Shown: positions 27,514 to 35,367 of the stretch, one piece after another
Layout of the letters: each line of letters begins with the position of its first letter
How positions within the stretch are numbered: the stretch's first letter is position 1
DNA from: Cohnella baijiui
GTDB lineage: Bacteria; Bacillota; Bacilli; Paenibacillales; Paenibacillaceae
DNA length: 53,487 nucleotides
Assembly: GCF_020731285.1 (NCBI RefSeq)
Contig: NZ_JAJFOW010000044.1
Location: 1-53,487 of the forward strand
Direction: 5' to 3'
Position numbers and translations under genes: made by a program
The notes under the pieces: model-generated
Database searches by the model: none
What the model was told of the DNA's origin: nothing
The model's input: the letters and a program-made list of their open reading frames with translations, nothing else

Positions 27514-29360
27514 CCGGACGCGGATGGCACTACCGCTTCTCGATCAAGACCAAGATTCTCGTCCTGTCGCTCGCGATCAGCCTGTCGTCGATCGTCTTGA
27601 TGGGACTGATGACCTCCTATTCCTATACCGAGTCGGCGAAGAACGACTTTTACCTCATTGCCCAAGATTCCACGTCCCGCATCAATCATCAGTTGGACCG
27701 CTACTTCGGACAAATGGCACAATCCACCTACGCTTCGATCGCCGGCCCGCTGCCGACGAACCCGCTGCTCGGCAGCAATCCGGAGAACGGGATGATCCAG
27801 GATTGGCTGAAGCACGGCGGCCAGTTCAGCCGGGAGCAGCAAGCGCTCGTCGAGGGCATCCTGTCCCGGTACATCGCCATCAACGATTCCCATATCCTCG
27901 GGATCGTACTGCGTTCGCTCGACGATCGGCTCGTCTATTCGAAGGACAACGCGATAAGCCCGTCCATGAAAGCTTCGGCGCCTTGGCTGACCGCCCCTCT
28001 ATCCCGTACGCTCCAGGTCTTGCCTTCCTACTACAGCCGCGACGGAGAGGGCACCGCTGCCGCCTATCCGTTTATCGCGCTGATCATTCCCGTCTTCGAC
28101 CCGGACACGCTCAAGCTGGCCGGCAATCTGAATCTCGTCCTGTCGATCTCCGAGGTTCAGAGCATCCTCGGTCAGGCCCGTCTCGGAGAAACAGGCTATT
28201 TCTTCATCGTCGACGCCGAAGGGGGCGTCGTCTACCATCCGGATCTCCGCTATGTGGGGAGAGCGCTGGCGGATACGCCGCTGCGGGGGATCCGGCTGTC
28301 TGTACGGAACGATCTCGTGCGGCTGAACGGCGCCCGAATCCTCACCTCCAACGATCGTTCGGATGCGACCGGCTGGCGCATCGTCGCCTACGTGCCGCTG
28401 AACGAGCTCGCGACGGGGCTCGCGGTTGCCCGCAAGTTCACGATATTCCTGACGGCGGGGATGATACTCTTGTCCCTCTTGTTCATCCCCCGCATGATCA
28501 GCCGCGCCGTACGGCCCGTCATCCGCTTGAGCGGATTGATGAAGCGGGTGGAGCAGGGCGATCTGACCGTTCGCGCGGAAGAGATCCCGGGCCGCGACGA
28601 GATCCAGCACTTGAACGGAAGCTTTAACCGCATGACCGCCAGACTGTCGGAGCTGATGCATACCGTTCGCGACCTGCAGCTGAACGAGATGAGCCTCCAG
28701 TTGATGCAGCGGGACGCGCATATCCGGGCGCTTCAGAATCAGATCAACCCTCATTTGCTCTACAATACGCTGGAGATCATCAAGAGCATCGCCTTCATCG
28801 AAAAAGTGCCGAGCATCGAGAAGATGGCGGCCAATCTGGCCAGTGTGTACCGCTACGCCTCCAAGACGCCCGGATCGGAGGTAGCTCTTCGGGAAGAGCT
28901 GCGCAATCTGCGGGATTATTTGAACATCGTCCGGATCCGTTTCCTGAACAAGTTCGAGAGCGGAATCTCGGTGGATGAGGCCTACATGGATTGGCCCGTG
29001 ATCAAGCTTACGTTGCAGCCCATCGTAGAGAACAGCGTGAAGTACGCGGTCGAACCGAAAAACGGTAACGCCGGCATTCGCATTCGCGCATACGAAGAAC
29101 AAGGAGATCTCCTCGTCGAGGTGGCGGATGACGGGAACGGCTTCCCCGATGATGTGCTTCAGTCGCTTTGTTGGCGCATGCGCGCGATTGAACGGGAGCC
29201 CGCGTCGTTCGCCCGGGAAGAGTCCGTCGGCATCCTCAACGTCCACGCCAGATTGGTGTTGAATTATGGGGAGGCCTACGGCGTGCGGATTCGATCGAAG
29301 CCGGGCGAAGGAAGCGTCGTCTACATCCGTTATCCCCGCCACGCGGACCCAACATCGTAA
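27510..29360 (+). CDS. Sensor histidine kinase, YesM type with Cache-like sensor
   Basis: The 616-residue membrane kinase has TM1 (about 13-34) and a large extracytoplasmic region (about 35-305) containing a Cache-like part (LGETGYFFIVDAEGGVVYHP). TM2 (about 308-327) and HAMP (about 330-385) follow. The phosphoacceptor H415 lies in NQINPHLLYN, and the ATPase motifs are LQPIVENSVKYA and ADDGNGF. It probably senses a sugar-related ligand and signals to the overlapping upstream regulator gene product, which would switch on the importer that follows. Confidence 0.93.
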   Translation: MTGRGWHYRFSIKTKILVLSLAISLSSIVLMGLMTSYSYTESAKNDFYLIAQDSTSRINHQLDRYFGQMAQSTYASIAGPLPTNPLLGSNPENGMIQDWLKHGGQFSREQQALVEGILSRYIAINDSHILGIVLRSLDDRLVYSKDNAISPSMKASAPWLTAPLSRTLQVLPSYYSRDGEGTAAAYPFIALIIPVFDPDTLKLAGNLNLVLSISEVQSILGQARLGETGYFFIVDAEGGVVYHPDLRYVGRALADTPLRGIRLSVRNDLVRLNGARILTSNDRSDATGWRIVAYVPLNELATGLAVARKFTIFLTAGMILLSLLFIPRMISRAVRPVIRLSGLMKRVEQGDLTVRAEEIPGRDEIQHLNGSFNRMTARLSELMHTVRDLQLNEMSLQLMQRDAHIRALQNQINPHLLYNTLEIIKSIAFIEKVPSIEKMAANLASVYRYASKTPGSEVALREELRNLRDYLNIVRIRFLNKFESGISVDEAYMDWPVIKLTLQPIVENSVKYAVEPKNGNAGIRIRAYEEQGDLLVEVADDGNGFPDDVLQSLCWRMRAIEREPASFAREESVGILNVHARLVLNYGEAYGVRIRSKPGEGSVVYIRYPRHADPTS

Positions 29361-29373
29361 ATTTGGACGAAAA

Positions 29374-29418
29374 GACCGTCAGATTATGAAAAAACGACCG
29401 TTCCGGCAGCGCTACAAT
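29374..29418 (+). promoter_or_regulatory. Putative YesN binding repeats and -10 box of the importer operon
   Basis: GACCGT occurs at 29374-29379 and 29396-29401, each preceded by an A run, so the half-sites are 22 bp (two helix turns) apart in direct orientation. TACAAT (29413-29418) lies 11 bp further on, with no -35 box. This is the layout expected of a promoter activated by an AraC-type regulator. Confidence 0.55.
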
Positions 29419-29473
29419 AAAGCTGTCCGAACGCATTCCAAATCGAACGATAACGGGGAGTGGTCTTGTCCGC

Positions 29474-31015
29474 ATGAAAAAAACGGCTCTGCTCATGTTG
29501 GCTGTCTGTATGGCGTGGGGAGTAACGGCAGGGTGCGCAAACAAGAACGAAGATCGAAGCGCTGCGAGCGGTTCGCCTGCGGGTAGCGAAGGCGCGCAAA
29601 CGGAGAAAGTCAAGATCGACATGGTCATCGCGTCCTGGAAAGGTGGCGGTTGGCCGGACAACAATCATCCGATCATCCAGTACATCGATAAGAAGTTTAA
29701 CGTCGACTTGCAGATACAGTGGGTCCCGAATGCCAACTTCGTCGAGAAGCTGAACGTCATCGCGGCTTCCGGCAAGATGCCCGACGTTATCCGGTTGGAT
29801 AGTCCCGCATTGTTCCTGAAATGGGCGAGCCAAGGTGCCTTCCTGGATCTGCAGCCGTACCTGTCCCAATATCCGACGCTGCAGAAGATCGCGACGCCGG
29901 AGGAGTGGGCGCTGCTGAATCCACAGGGAAAAGTCTACGGCATTCCCATCTACGAGACAGCTCAGAATACGATCTACGTGCGCGCCGACTGGCTGGACAA
30001 ACTCGGCATTCCGCGTCCGGAGGCGGACGCGTTCACGATCGACCAGTTCTACGAGATCGCGAAGGCGTTCGCGACCCAAGACCCGGACGGCAACGGCAAG
30101 CCGGATACGTACGGGTTCTCGGCGCTCGGCAATGCGATGAATCTGGGCATGCCCGAGCTGCAGGCGGCGTTCGGGATCGCGAACGGCTGGAAGGAGGAGG
30201 GCGGCGAACTGATCCCTGCGCAGGTCCAGTCGAAGGAATGGAAGGCGTATCTCAACTTCATGCAGAAGGCGTACCAAGAAGGCGTGCTCGACAAAGACTT
30301 CGTCACGAACACGAACTTCAACGAGAAGTACGCGCAGGGCAAGATCGGCTTCGCGGACATGCACTACCAATTCAGCAGGCAGACGACGCAGGAGCTGCAG
30401 AAGATCGCCCCGAACGCCGAGTTCGCGCGGCTGTCGCCTCCGATCGGAGAGGGCGGCGCGCGAGGCAATTCGACGCCGTCGAGCGGCAAGATCAAGGTCG
30501 TGCTGGGCAAAGACATGAACGCGCAGAAGCGGGACCGCATCCTGGAGCTGTTGGATTGGTGGGTATCCGCCGAGGGAGAGGATATTCTCAAGAACGGCAT
30601 CGAGGGCGTGCATTACCGGAAGGGCGCGGACGGCACCTACGAGATGACCGATACGCTGAAGGCGGAAGGCGAGGGCCGGCAGAGCCTGATGTGGAACTGG
30701 ATCTTGCGGGGCAATACCAACACTTTCAATATCTACAAGTGGAGCGCGCCGGAGTGGGCGCAAGGGATGGAGCAGTCGATCGAGGACGCCCGCAAGTATC
30801 CGTATCGCAACGTCGCCGAAGGTTATCTTCCGTCATCCCCGGCCTACGCCGAGAAAGGCTCGACGCTGGGCGATAAATTCCTGAAGGCGGTCGTCGAGAT
30901 CATCGCGGGCAAAAAACCGGTGGAAAGCATCGACGATGCGATCGCCGAGTGGAAGAGCAGCGGTGGGGACCAGATCATTCAGGAAGTCAACGCGGCCTAC
31001 AAAGCGAAAGCATAA
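29474..31015 (+). CDS. ABC transporter substrate-binding lipoprotein, LplA-like
   Basis: The 513-residue protein has a signal peptide with lipobox VTAGC (C21). A large extracellular binding-protein fold follows, of the kind paired with LplB/YtcP permeases. ATG 29474 lies behind a GGGGAG-containing leader. It binds an oligosaccharide or glycoside outside the membrane; the ligand is not evident. The phosphodiesterase gene at the end of the operon raises the possibility of a phosphodiester-linked ligand. Confidence 0.9.
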   Translation: MKKTALLMLAVCMAWGVTAGCANKNEDRSAASGSPAGSEGAQTEKVKIDMVIASWKGGGWPDNNHPIIQYIDKKFNVDLQIQWVPNANFVEKLNVIAASGKMPDVIRLDSPALFLKWASQGAFLDLQPYLSQYPTLQKIATPEEWALLNPQGKVYGIPIYETAQNTIYVRADWLDKLGIPRPEADAFTIDQFYEIAKAFATQDPDGNGKPDTYGFSALGNAMNLGMPELQAAFGIANGWKEEGGELIPAQVQSKEWKAYLNFMQKAYQEGVLDKDFVTNTNFNEKYAQGKIGFADMHYQFSRQTTQELQKIAPNAEFARLSPPIGEGGARGNSTPSSGKIKVVLGKDMNAQKRDRILELLDWWVSAEGEDILKNGIEGVHYRKGADGTYEMTDTLKAEGEGRQSLMWNWILRGNTNTFNIYKWSAPEWAQGMEQSIEDARKYPYRNVAEGYLPSSPAYAEKGSTLGDKFLKAVVEIIAGKKPVESIDDAIAEWKSSGGDQIIQEVNAAYKAKA

Positions 31016-31031
31016 GATCGGTTAGCCTGAA

Positions 31032-31061
31032 CGACCCGGGCGGTTCGCGCTTCCCGGGTCG
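31032..31061 (+). other. Intra-operon hairpin after the binding-protein gene
   Basis: The 9-bp stem CGACCCGGG/CCCGGGTCG has a 12-nt loop and no T run. It sits at the same place as the hairpin at 8308-8336 in the first importer operon and probably protects or tunes the binding-protein mRNA. Confidence 0.6.
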
Positions 31062-31099
31062 CCACGATACCCGGCAGCTTGAGCGCGCGGAGGGACGAA

Positions 31100-31999
31100 A
31101 TGACAAGAGGCTACTGGCGAAGGGCGCTTCCCGTCTACTTGATGATAGTACCGGGATTGTTGTTTTTTATCGTGTTCAAATATATTCCGATGGTCGGCAT
31201 CTCGATCGCCTTCATGGCGTACAGCCCGTTCGACGGCATCGGAGGCAGCGAGTGGGTCGGACTTCGGAACTTTCACCGGCTGTTCGCCGAAGGGGACTTC
31301 CTGGCGCTGCTCCGCAATACGCTGATGCTGAACCTGTTCGACGTGCTGTTCTTCTTCCCGGCGCCGATTCTGGTCGCGGTTCTGCTGAACGAGATCAAGG
31401 CGAAACGCTTCAAGGCCGCGGTCCAGACGATCCTGTACGCACCCAACTTCATCTCCTGGGTCGTCATCGTGGGCATTACGATCCTGCTGTTCGCGACCGG
31501 GTCGGGCGGCATCAACCAACTGCTGGCCGGATGGGGATTCGAACGCATCGAGCTGATGACCGATCCGTCCTACTTCCGCTGGGTATGGCTGCTTCAGAAC
31601 GTCTGGCAGGGCGCGGGCTGGGGCGCGATCATTTTCCTGGCCGCCCTGGCGGCCGTCGACCCGCTCTTGTACGAAGCCGCGGCCATCGACGGCGCGAACC
31701 GTTGGCGCATGCTCTGGCATATCGCCTTGCCTGCGCTGCGTAACGTCATCGTGGTGCTGCTAATCCTGCGGATGGGGCATGTCATGGATCTGGGCTTCGA
31801 GCATATCTTCCTGCTTCAGAATTCCATGAACCTAGACGTGTCCGAGGTGTTCGAGACCTTTGTGTACAAGGTCGGGATGACACAAGGGGACTATAGCTAC
31901 TCCACGGCCGTCGGTCTGTTCAAGTCGATCGTGGGCCTGATCATGGTTCTGTTCGTCAACCGGTTGGCCAAGCAAACGGGACAGGAGGGGGTGTTCTGA
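31100..31999 (+). CDS. Sugar ABC transporter permease, LplB type
   Basis: The 299-residue protein has six predicted membrane helices. It carries YIPMVGISIAFMAYSPF near the start and the EAA loop EAAAIDGANRWRMLWHIALP (about 194-213). ATG 31100 is chosen because GGAGGG lies 6 nt upstream, while the earlier start at 31079 has none. It pairs with the permease whose start codon overlaps this stop by one base (TGATG). Confidence 0.92.
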   Translation: MTRGYWRRALPVYLMIVPGLLFFIVFKYIPMVGISIAFMAYSPFDGIGGSEWVGLRNFHRLFAEGDFLALLRNTLMLNLFDVLFFFPAPILVAVLLNEIKAKRFKAAVQTILYAPNFISWVVIVGITILLFATGSGGINQLLAGWGFERIELMTDPSYFRWVWLLQNVWQGAGWGAIIFLAALAAVDPLLYEAAAIDGANRWRMLWHIALPALRNVIVVLLILRMGHVMDLGFEHIFLLQNSMNLDVSEVFETFVYKVGMTQGDYSYSTAVGLFKSIVGLIMVLFVNRLAKQTGQEGVF

Positions 32000-32865
32000 T
32001 GCGGGTACGCGCGAGCGGAGCGGACCGCGCGTTCGCGATCGTCGTCTATGGGCTGGTTCTGGCGGCTTCGGCGCTGGCGCTGTTTCCTTTGTTCTACGTG
32101 CTGGCCATCTCGTTCTCGACCGAGACGGAGTACTTGACGCGCGGCTTCTATCTCCTCCCCCGAACGTTTACGTTGGAAGGCTACTTGTACTTAATGTCGC
32201 ATCCCGGCTTCATGAGCGCTTTGCGCAATTCGGTCTCGATCAGCGTCGTGGGGACGCTTCTGAATATTACGCTGACGACGCTCATGGCTTACGGACTGTC
32301 GAAAACGTGGCTGCGGGGGAGAAAGACGCTCAATTTCGTCGTCTTTTTCACGCTGCTCTTCTCCGGCGGCATCATTCCGACCTATTTGGTCGTCCAAACG
32401 CTCGGGTTGCTGAACAGCTTCTGGGCCGTCTGGCTGACCTCCGCGGTCTCCGCGTTTAACGCGATCGTGATGCGCAGCTTTTTCCAGTCGGTTCCGAAAG
32501 AGCTGGAGGAGTCCGCCCGGATCGACGGCAGCGGAGAGTGGCTGCTGCTGATCCGCATCATTGTCCCTTTGTCCCTGCCGGCGATCGCCACTTTTACGTT
32601 GTTCTACCTTGCGCAGAATTGGAATACGTACTTCTCGGCGATTCTGTATCTGGACAACGATCAGATGCCGCTTCAAGTGTTCCTCAAGCAGATGCTGGTC
32701 GAGGACGATCCGTCGATCTCGAACGCGTCCAGCGTGGCGTACCCCTATACCCCTGCGGCCCGTATGTCTGCCATCGTCTTGACGGCGCTGCCGCTGCTCT
32801 TGATTTTTCCGTTCCTGCAGCGATACTTTAATCAAGGCGTCATGCTCGGAGCCGTCAAAGGTTGA
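31999..32865 (+). CDS. Sugar ABC transporter permease, YtcP type
   Basis: The 288-residue protein has six predicted membrane helices, the EAA motif EESARIDGSGEWLLLIRIIV (about 173-192) and the typical ending FNQGVMLGAVKG. Translational coupling to the LplB-type partner is indicated by the TGATG overlap at 31997-32001. The operon has no ATPase gene. Confidence 0.92.
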   Translation: MRVRASGADRAFAIVVYGLVLAASALALFPLFYVLAISFSTETEYLTRGFYLLPRTFTLEGYLYLMSHPGFMSALRNSVSISVVGTLLNITLTTLMAYGLSKTWLRGRKTLNFVVFFTLLFSGGIIPTYLVVQTLGLLNSFWAVWLTSAVSAFNAIVMRSFFQSVPKELEESARIDGSGEWLLLIRIIVPLSLPAIATFTLFYLAQNWNTYFSAILYLDNDQMPLQVFLKQMLVEDDPSISNASSVAYPYTPAARMSAIVLTALPLLLIFPFLQRYFNQGVMLGAVKG

Positions 32866-32891
32866 CGCCGGTCCGAGCGGGAGGAGGAGCT

Positions 32892-33656
32892 ATGCCAAAA
32901 AACGTGAAGTACGTCGCCCATCGCGGGTACAGCATGCAAGCGCCCGAGAACACGCTCGCCGCGTTCGATCTGGCCGGGCGGACGGGATTCTGGGGCATCG
33001 AATGCGACACTTATTGCACGACGGACGGCCGCTGGATCGTCCATCACGACCGCACGGTCGATCGGATGACCGATGGGACGGGACGGACCAAGGATTTTGC
33101 CTTCGAGGAGATTCGGAAGCTGCACATCGACGGGGGCGCCAACATCGAGGCGTATCCCGATCTTCGCGTGCCGACGCTGGAGGAAGTGCTGGCCGTCTGC
33201 CGGGCGTACGGCATGCATGCGTTCATCGAGATCGAAGAGTATCACCGGGACGCGGATCTGGAGGCGCTCGTCGCGATCGTTCGCGGCAGCGGGATGTTCG
33301 AACGGTGCAGCTTCATATGCTTTCAGGCTGGCGACCTGGAAAAGGTGCGCGCGCTGGACGCGGACGTCCCGCTCGGCTTTCTCTCCGCAGAGCCGCTCAA
33401 GGACGCGGATCTGGCGTTCGCGCGTCGGATCGCCCCGGCTTTTCTGGACTACGAGTACCATAGCATGACGCCGGCGGACGTGCGCCGCTGCGCCGAAGCG
33501 GGCATCGACGTCTCGCTTTGGACGGTCAACACGCGGGCCGAAGCGCGGCCCTTCATCGAAGCCGGGGCCGCCTACGTGACGACGGATACCGATCTGACGG
33601 CAGACGCGCCCCGTCGGCCCGCGCCTTCGGCGGCTGCGGACGAGACGCGCGCGTAG
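32892..33656 (+). CDS. Glycerophosphodiester phosphodiesterase (GDPD) family, UgpQ-like
   Basis: The 254-residue protein would cleave glycerophosphodiesters to glycerol 3-phosphate and an alcohol. It has the GDPD start motif HRGYSMQAPENTLAAF, the metal ligands IECD and the catalytic HHDRTVDRMTDGTG, then the late motif SLWTVN. No signal peptide is present, so it acts in the cytoplasm. ATG 32892 follows GGGAGGAGGAG. It is the last gene of the importer operon, which parallels the ugp operon of enteric bacteria. Confidence 0.9.
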   Translation: MPKNVKYVAHRGYSMQAPENTLAAFDLAGRTGFWGIECDTYCTTDGRWIVHHDRTVDRMTDGTGRTKDFAFEEIRKLHIDGGANIEAYPDLRVPTLEEVLAVCRAYGMHAFIEIEEYHRDADLEALVAIVRGSGMFERCSFICFQAGDLEKVRALDADVPLGFLSAEPLKDADLAFARRIAPAFLDYEYHSMTPADVRRCAEAGIDVSLWTVNTRAEARPFIEAGAAYVTTDTDLTADAPRRPAPSAAADETRA

Positions 33657-33727
33657 CGCGGAGGCGGCACGCAGTCGCGGCCGCCGCAAGCATCTCGTCA
33701 ACCAGCGACTGGTTGGCCCGGAAAAGC

Positions 33728-33771
33728 GAAGGACCTCTATCTCCGCTGCATGGTGGAAATGGAGGTCCTTC
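33728..33771 (+). terminator. Terminator-like hairpin of the GDPD operon
   Basis: GAAGGACCTC/GAGGTCCTTC (33728-33737, 33762-33771) with an extended inner stem. It shares its GACCTC...ATTTCC core with the hairpin at 45584-45624, and both are followed by the GGAAATAGG repeat type. Confidence 0.65.
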
Positions 33772-33790
33772 GTTCGCATTCGGGGAGAGC

Positions 33791-33988
33791 TCTGGCAACT
33801 CGAGTGCGGAAATAGGTAACAAATTGCTCCTTAATTGCATGCTTGGCGTCTCATGTGCGGAAATAGGTAACAAATTGTTCCTTATTTGCGTGCCTGGCGG
33901 CTCGAGTGCGGTAATAGGTAACAAATTATTCCTTATTTGCGTGCCTGGCGGCTCGAGTGCGGAAATAGGTGACAAATTGTTCCTTGCC
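33791..33988. repeat. 51-bp tandem repeat, almost four copies, each a hairpin
   Basis: The units are 33791-33841, 33842-33892, 33893-33943 and a partial 33944-33988. Each contains GCGGAAATAGGTAACAAATT followed by GTTCCTTATTTGC, which folds as an imperfect hairpin centred on AACAA/TTGTT. The 51-bp length keeps frames open on both strands (17-residue repeats), but no start signal or coding context supports a protein. Confidence 0.85.
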
Positions 33989-34060
33989 CCGCGCGCCAGT
34001 TGGAGCAAAACGCTCCAACTGCGCCGCCGAAGCCGCGCCTCACGCGCTCGCCCACTTTAT

Positions 34061-34207
34061 CGATGCCTAACGATGCGCCGCCTACCCTCGCCGCCACGGC
34101 CTCGCGCATCGCCTACCTCGACGCCTAACGACGCGCCGCCTACCCTCGCCGCCAAGTCCTCGCGCAACGCCTACCTCGCCGCCAAGTCCCCGCGCATCGC
34201 CTACCCT
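34061..34207. repeat. 58-bp GC-rich tandem repeat, about 2.5 copies
   Basis: The units 34061-34118 and 34119-34176, plus a partial copy to 34207, share CGxxGCCTAACGAxGCGCCG and a following CCGCC-rich part. The 33657-34278 gap therefore holds a terminator, two tandem repeat families and no credible gene. Confidence 0.7.
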
Positions 34208-34278
34208 CGCCTTCACGCTCCGCGCGCACTCGCCCACCTAACGGCGCTGCCCGAGCTTGCCCGGCGAAGCGCCGGCTC

Positions 34279-35220
34279 TCAGCTCGGCTCCTGCTCCATA
34301 TAGCGCACGAACGACAGGACGATGTCCTGCGGGTGGTCGCCGAAGCCCGAGCCGAACAGATTCATCCCGTTCGGAAACGCGGCGTCCTCGCGGACCTCGA
34401 AGCGGACGCGGATCGGCTGGTTGAACGCCAGCCCGAGCTCGCCGACCCGCGTAGCCGCGGCGGGCTCGCCGTTGACCTGGCTCCCGTTCGCGGTTACGCG
34501 CCATTCGGTGAGCCGCCCGTACTCCGTGCCGGCCCGCCACCGGTCCGGCGTGAGCTTGCCCTTGCGGTCGCCGAAGTCGCCGGGGCTCGTCCACGTGCCG
34601 ACCGCATGGCCGTTGATCGAAAGCGTGATGTCCGACGGCCAGTCCATCTTGAAGGAAGAGGCTTCGGAGCAGAGCTCCGCCCGGATGCGGAGCTCGTCCA
34701 GCGAGACGCCGGGCGGCAGCGGATTGGCAAAGTAATATTCGATGTACCCCGCTCCGGAAAACCAGAGCAGCGCGGCGTCGACCCGTTCCGGCATGTAGAA
34801 GACGCGGGGGTCGTCGGACGAGCCGAGGAGGGTGCCGTCCCGCGCGGCCATGCCGCAGGTCGGCTGCACGGAACAGTGCGCGTACATGCCGATCGGCATT
34901 TGGATTTCTTCCGTCCGGTGCAGGCCTTCTCCGGGCTTAGCCGGCAGCTCGAGTAGAATGGAGCGGCAGGTGACGGAGCAGATCTTTTCGCGGTTCGCCC
35001 CTTGCGTAGAGGTGACTAGCTCCGCCTGCTCCAGAATCTGCACGTTGATCGAGACGGTCGGCTGCGCGACGCCAAGCGCTTCGGCCAACTGGCCGACGCT
35101 CATCGGCTTGTCGCCGAGCGCTTCGAGGATGCGCACGCGGACGTCGCCCGACAGCGCCTTGGCGATGTCGACGATGCGGGAGGCGGGATAGCGGATCGTT
35201 TCTAGCTTCGGTTCGCTCAT
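34279..35220 (-). CDS. ArsR-type transcriptional regulator with a C-terminal sensor-like domain
   Basis: The 313-residue protein starts with an ArsR-like winged helix (about 12-90; IAKALSGDVRVRILEAL, MSVGQLAEALGVAQPTVSINV). The 210-residue C-terminal part is not a named domain to me. It looks beta-rich, with a cysteine pair in HCSVQPTCG, and could be a ligand-binding beta-sandwich. Classic ArsR proteins are only about 100 residues long, so this is a one-component sensor. It diverges from the GH2 glycosidase gene, with divergent promoters between, and probably controls it. The start at 35220 has GGAAGAA upstream. Confidence 0.8.
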   Translation of the reverse strand: MSEPKLETIRYPASRIVDIAKALSGDVRVRILEALGDKPMSVGQLAEALGVAQPTVSINVQILEQAELVTSTQGANREKICSVTCRSILLELPAKPGEGLHRTEEIQMPIGMYAHCSVQPTCGMAARDGTLLGSSDDPRVFYMPERVDAALLWFSGAGYIEYYFANPLPPGVSLDELRIRAELCSEASSFKMDWPSDITLSINGHAVGTWTSPGDFGDRKGKLTPDRWRAGTEYGRLTEWRVTANGSQVNGEPAAATRVGELGLAFNQPIRVRFEVREDAAFPNGMNLFGSGFGDHPQDIVLSFVRYMEQEPS

Positions 35221-35257
35221 TTCGGTTCTTCCTTTGCATTCATATCAAGTTGCGTCT

Positions 35258-35286
35258 AGTGTACAACGAAACCTCATTATTGTAAA
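35258..35286 (-). promoter_or_regulatory. Promoter of the ArsR-type regulator gene
   Basis: On the minus strand TTTACA (35281-35286) and TACACT (35258-35263) are 17 bp apart, about 40 bp before the start codon. Confidence 0.6.
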
Positions 35287-35299
35287 ACTATAATATACA

Positions 35300-35328
35300 T
35301 TGCGTAAACATAATTCAGGTGCTAAAAT
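35300..35328 (+). promoter_or_regulatory. Promoter of the GH2 glycosidase gene
   Basis: TTGCGT (35300-35305) and TAAAAT (35323-35328) are 17 bp apart, 40 bp before ATG 35368. Only 13 bp separate its -35 box from that of the divergent promoter, so one bound repressor could block both. Confidence 0.65.
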
Positions 35329-35367
35329 GGGGGCAAATCCGAACCTCGAAAGGTTGTGTTTCCTTCC

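Noticed and set aside
33791..33988. CRISPR array
   Set aside because: The whole 51-bp unit repeats with no unique spacers and no cas genes nearby.
33518..34303. Plus-strand frame encoding 17-residue repeats over the 51-bp array
   Set aside because: Starts inside the GDPD gene, is open only because the repeat is 51 bp, and the opposite strand is equally open; treated as non-coding repeat.
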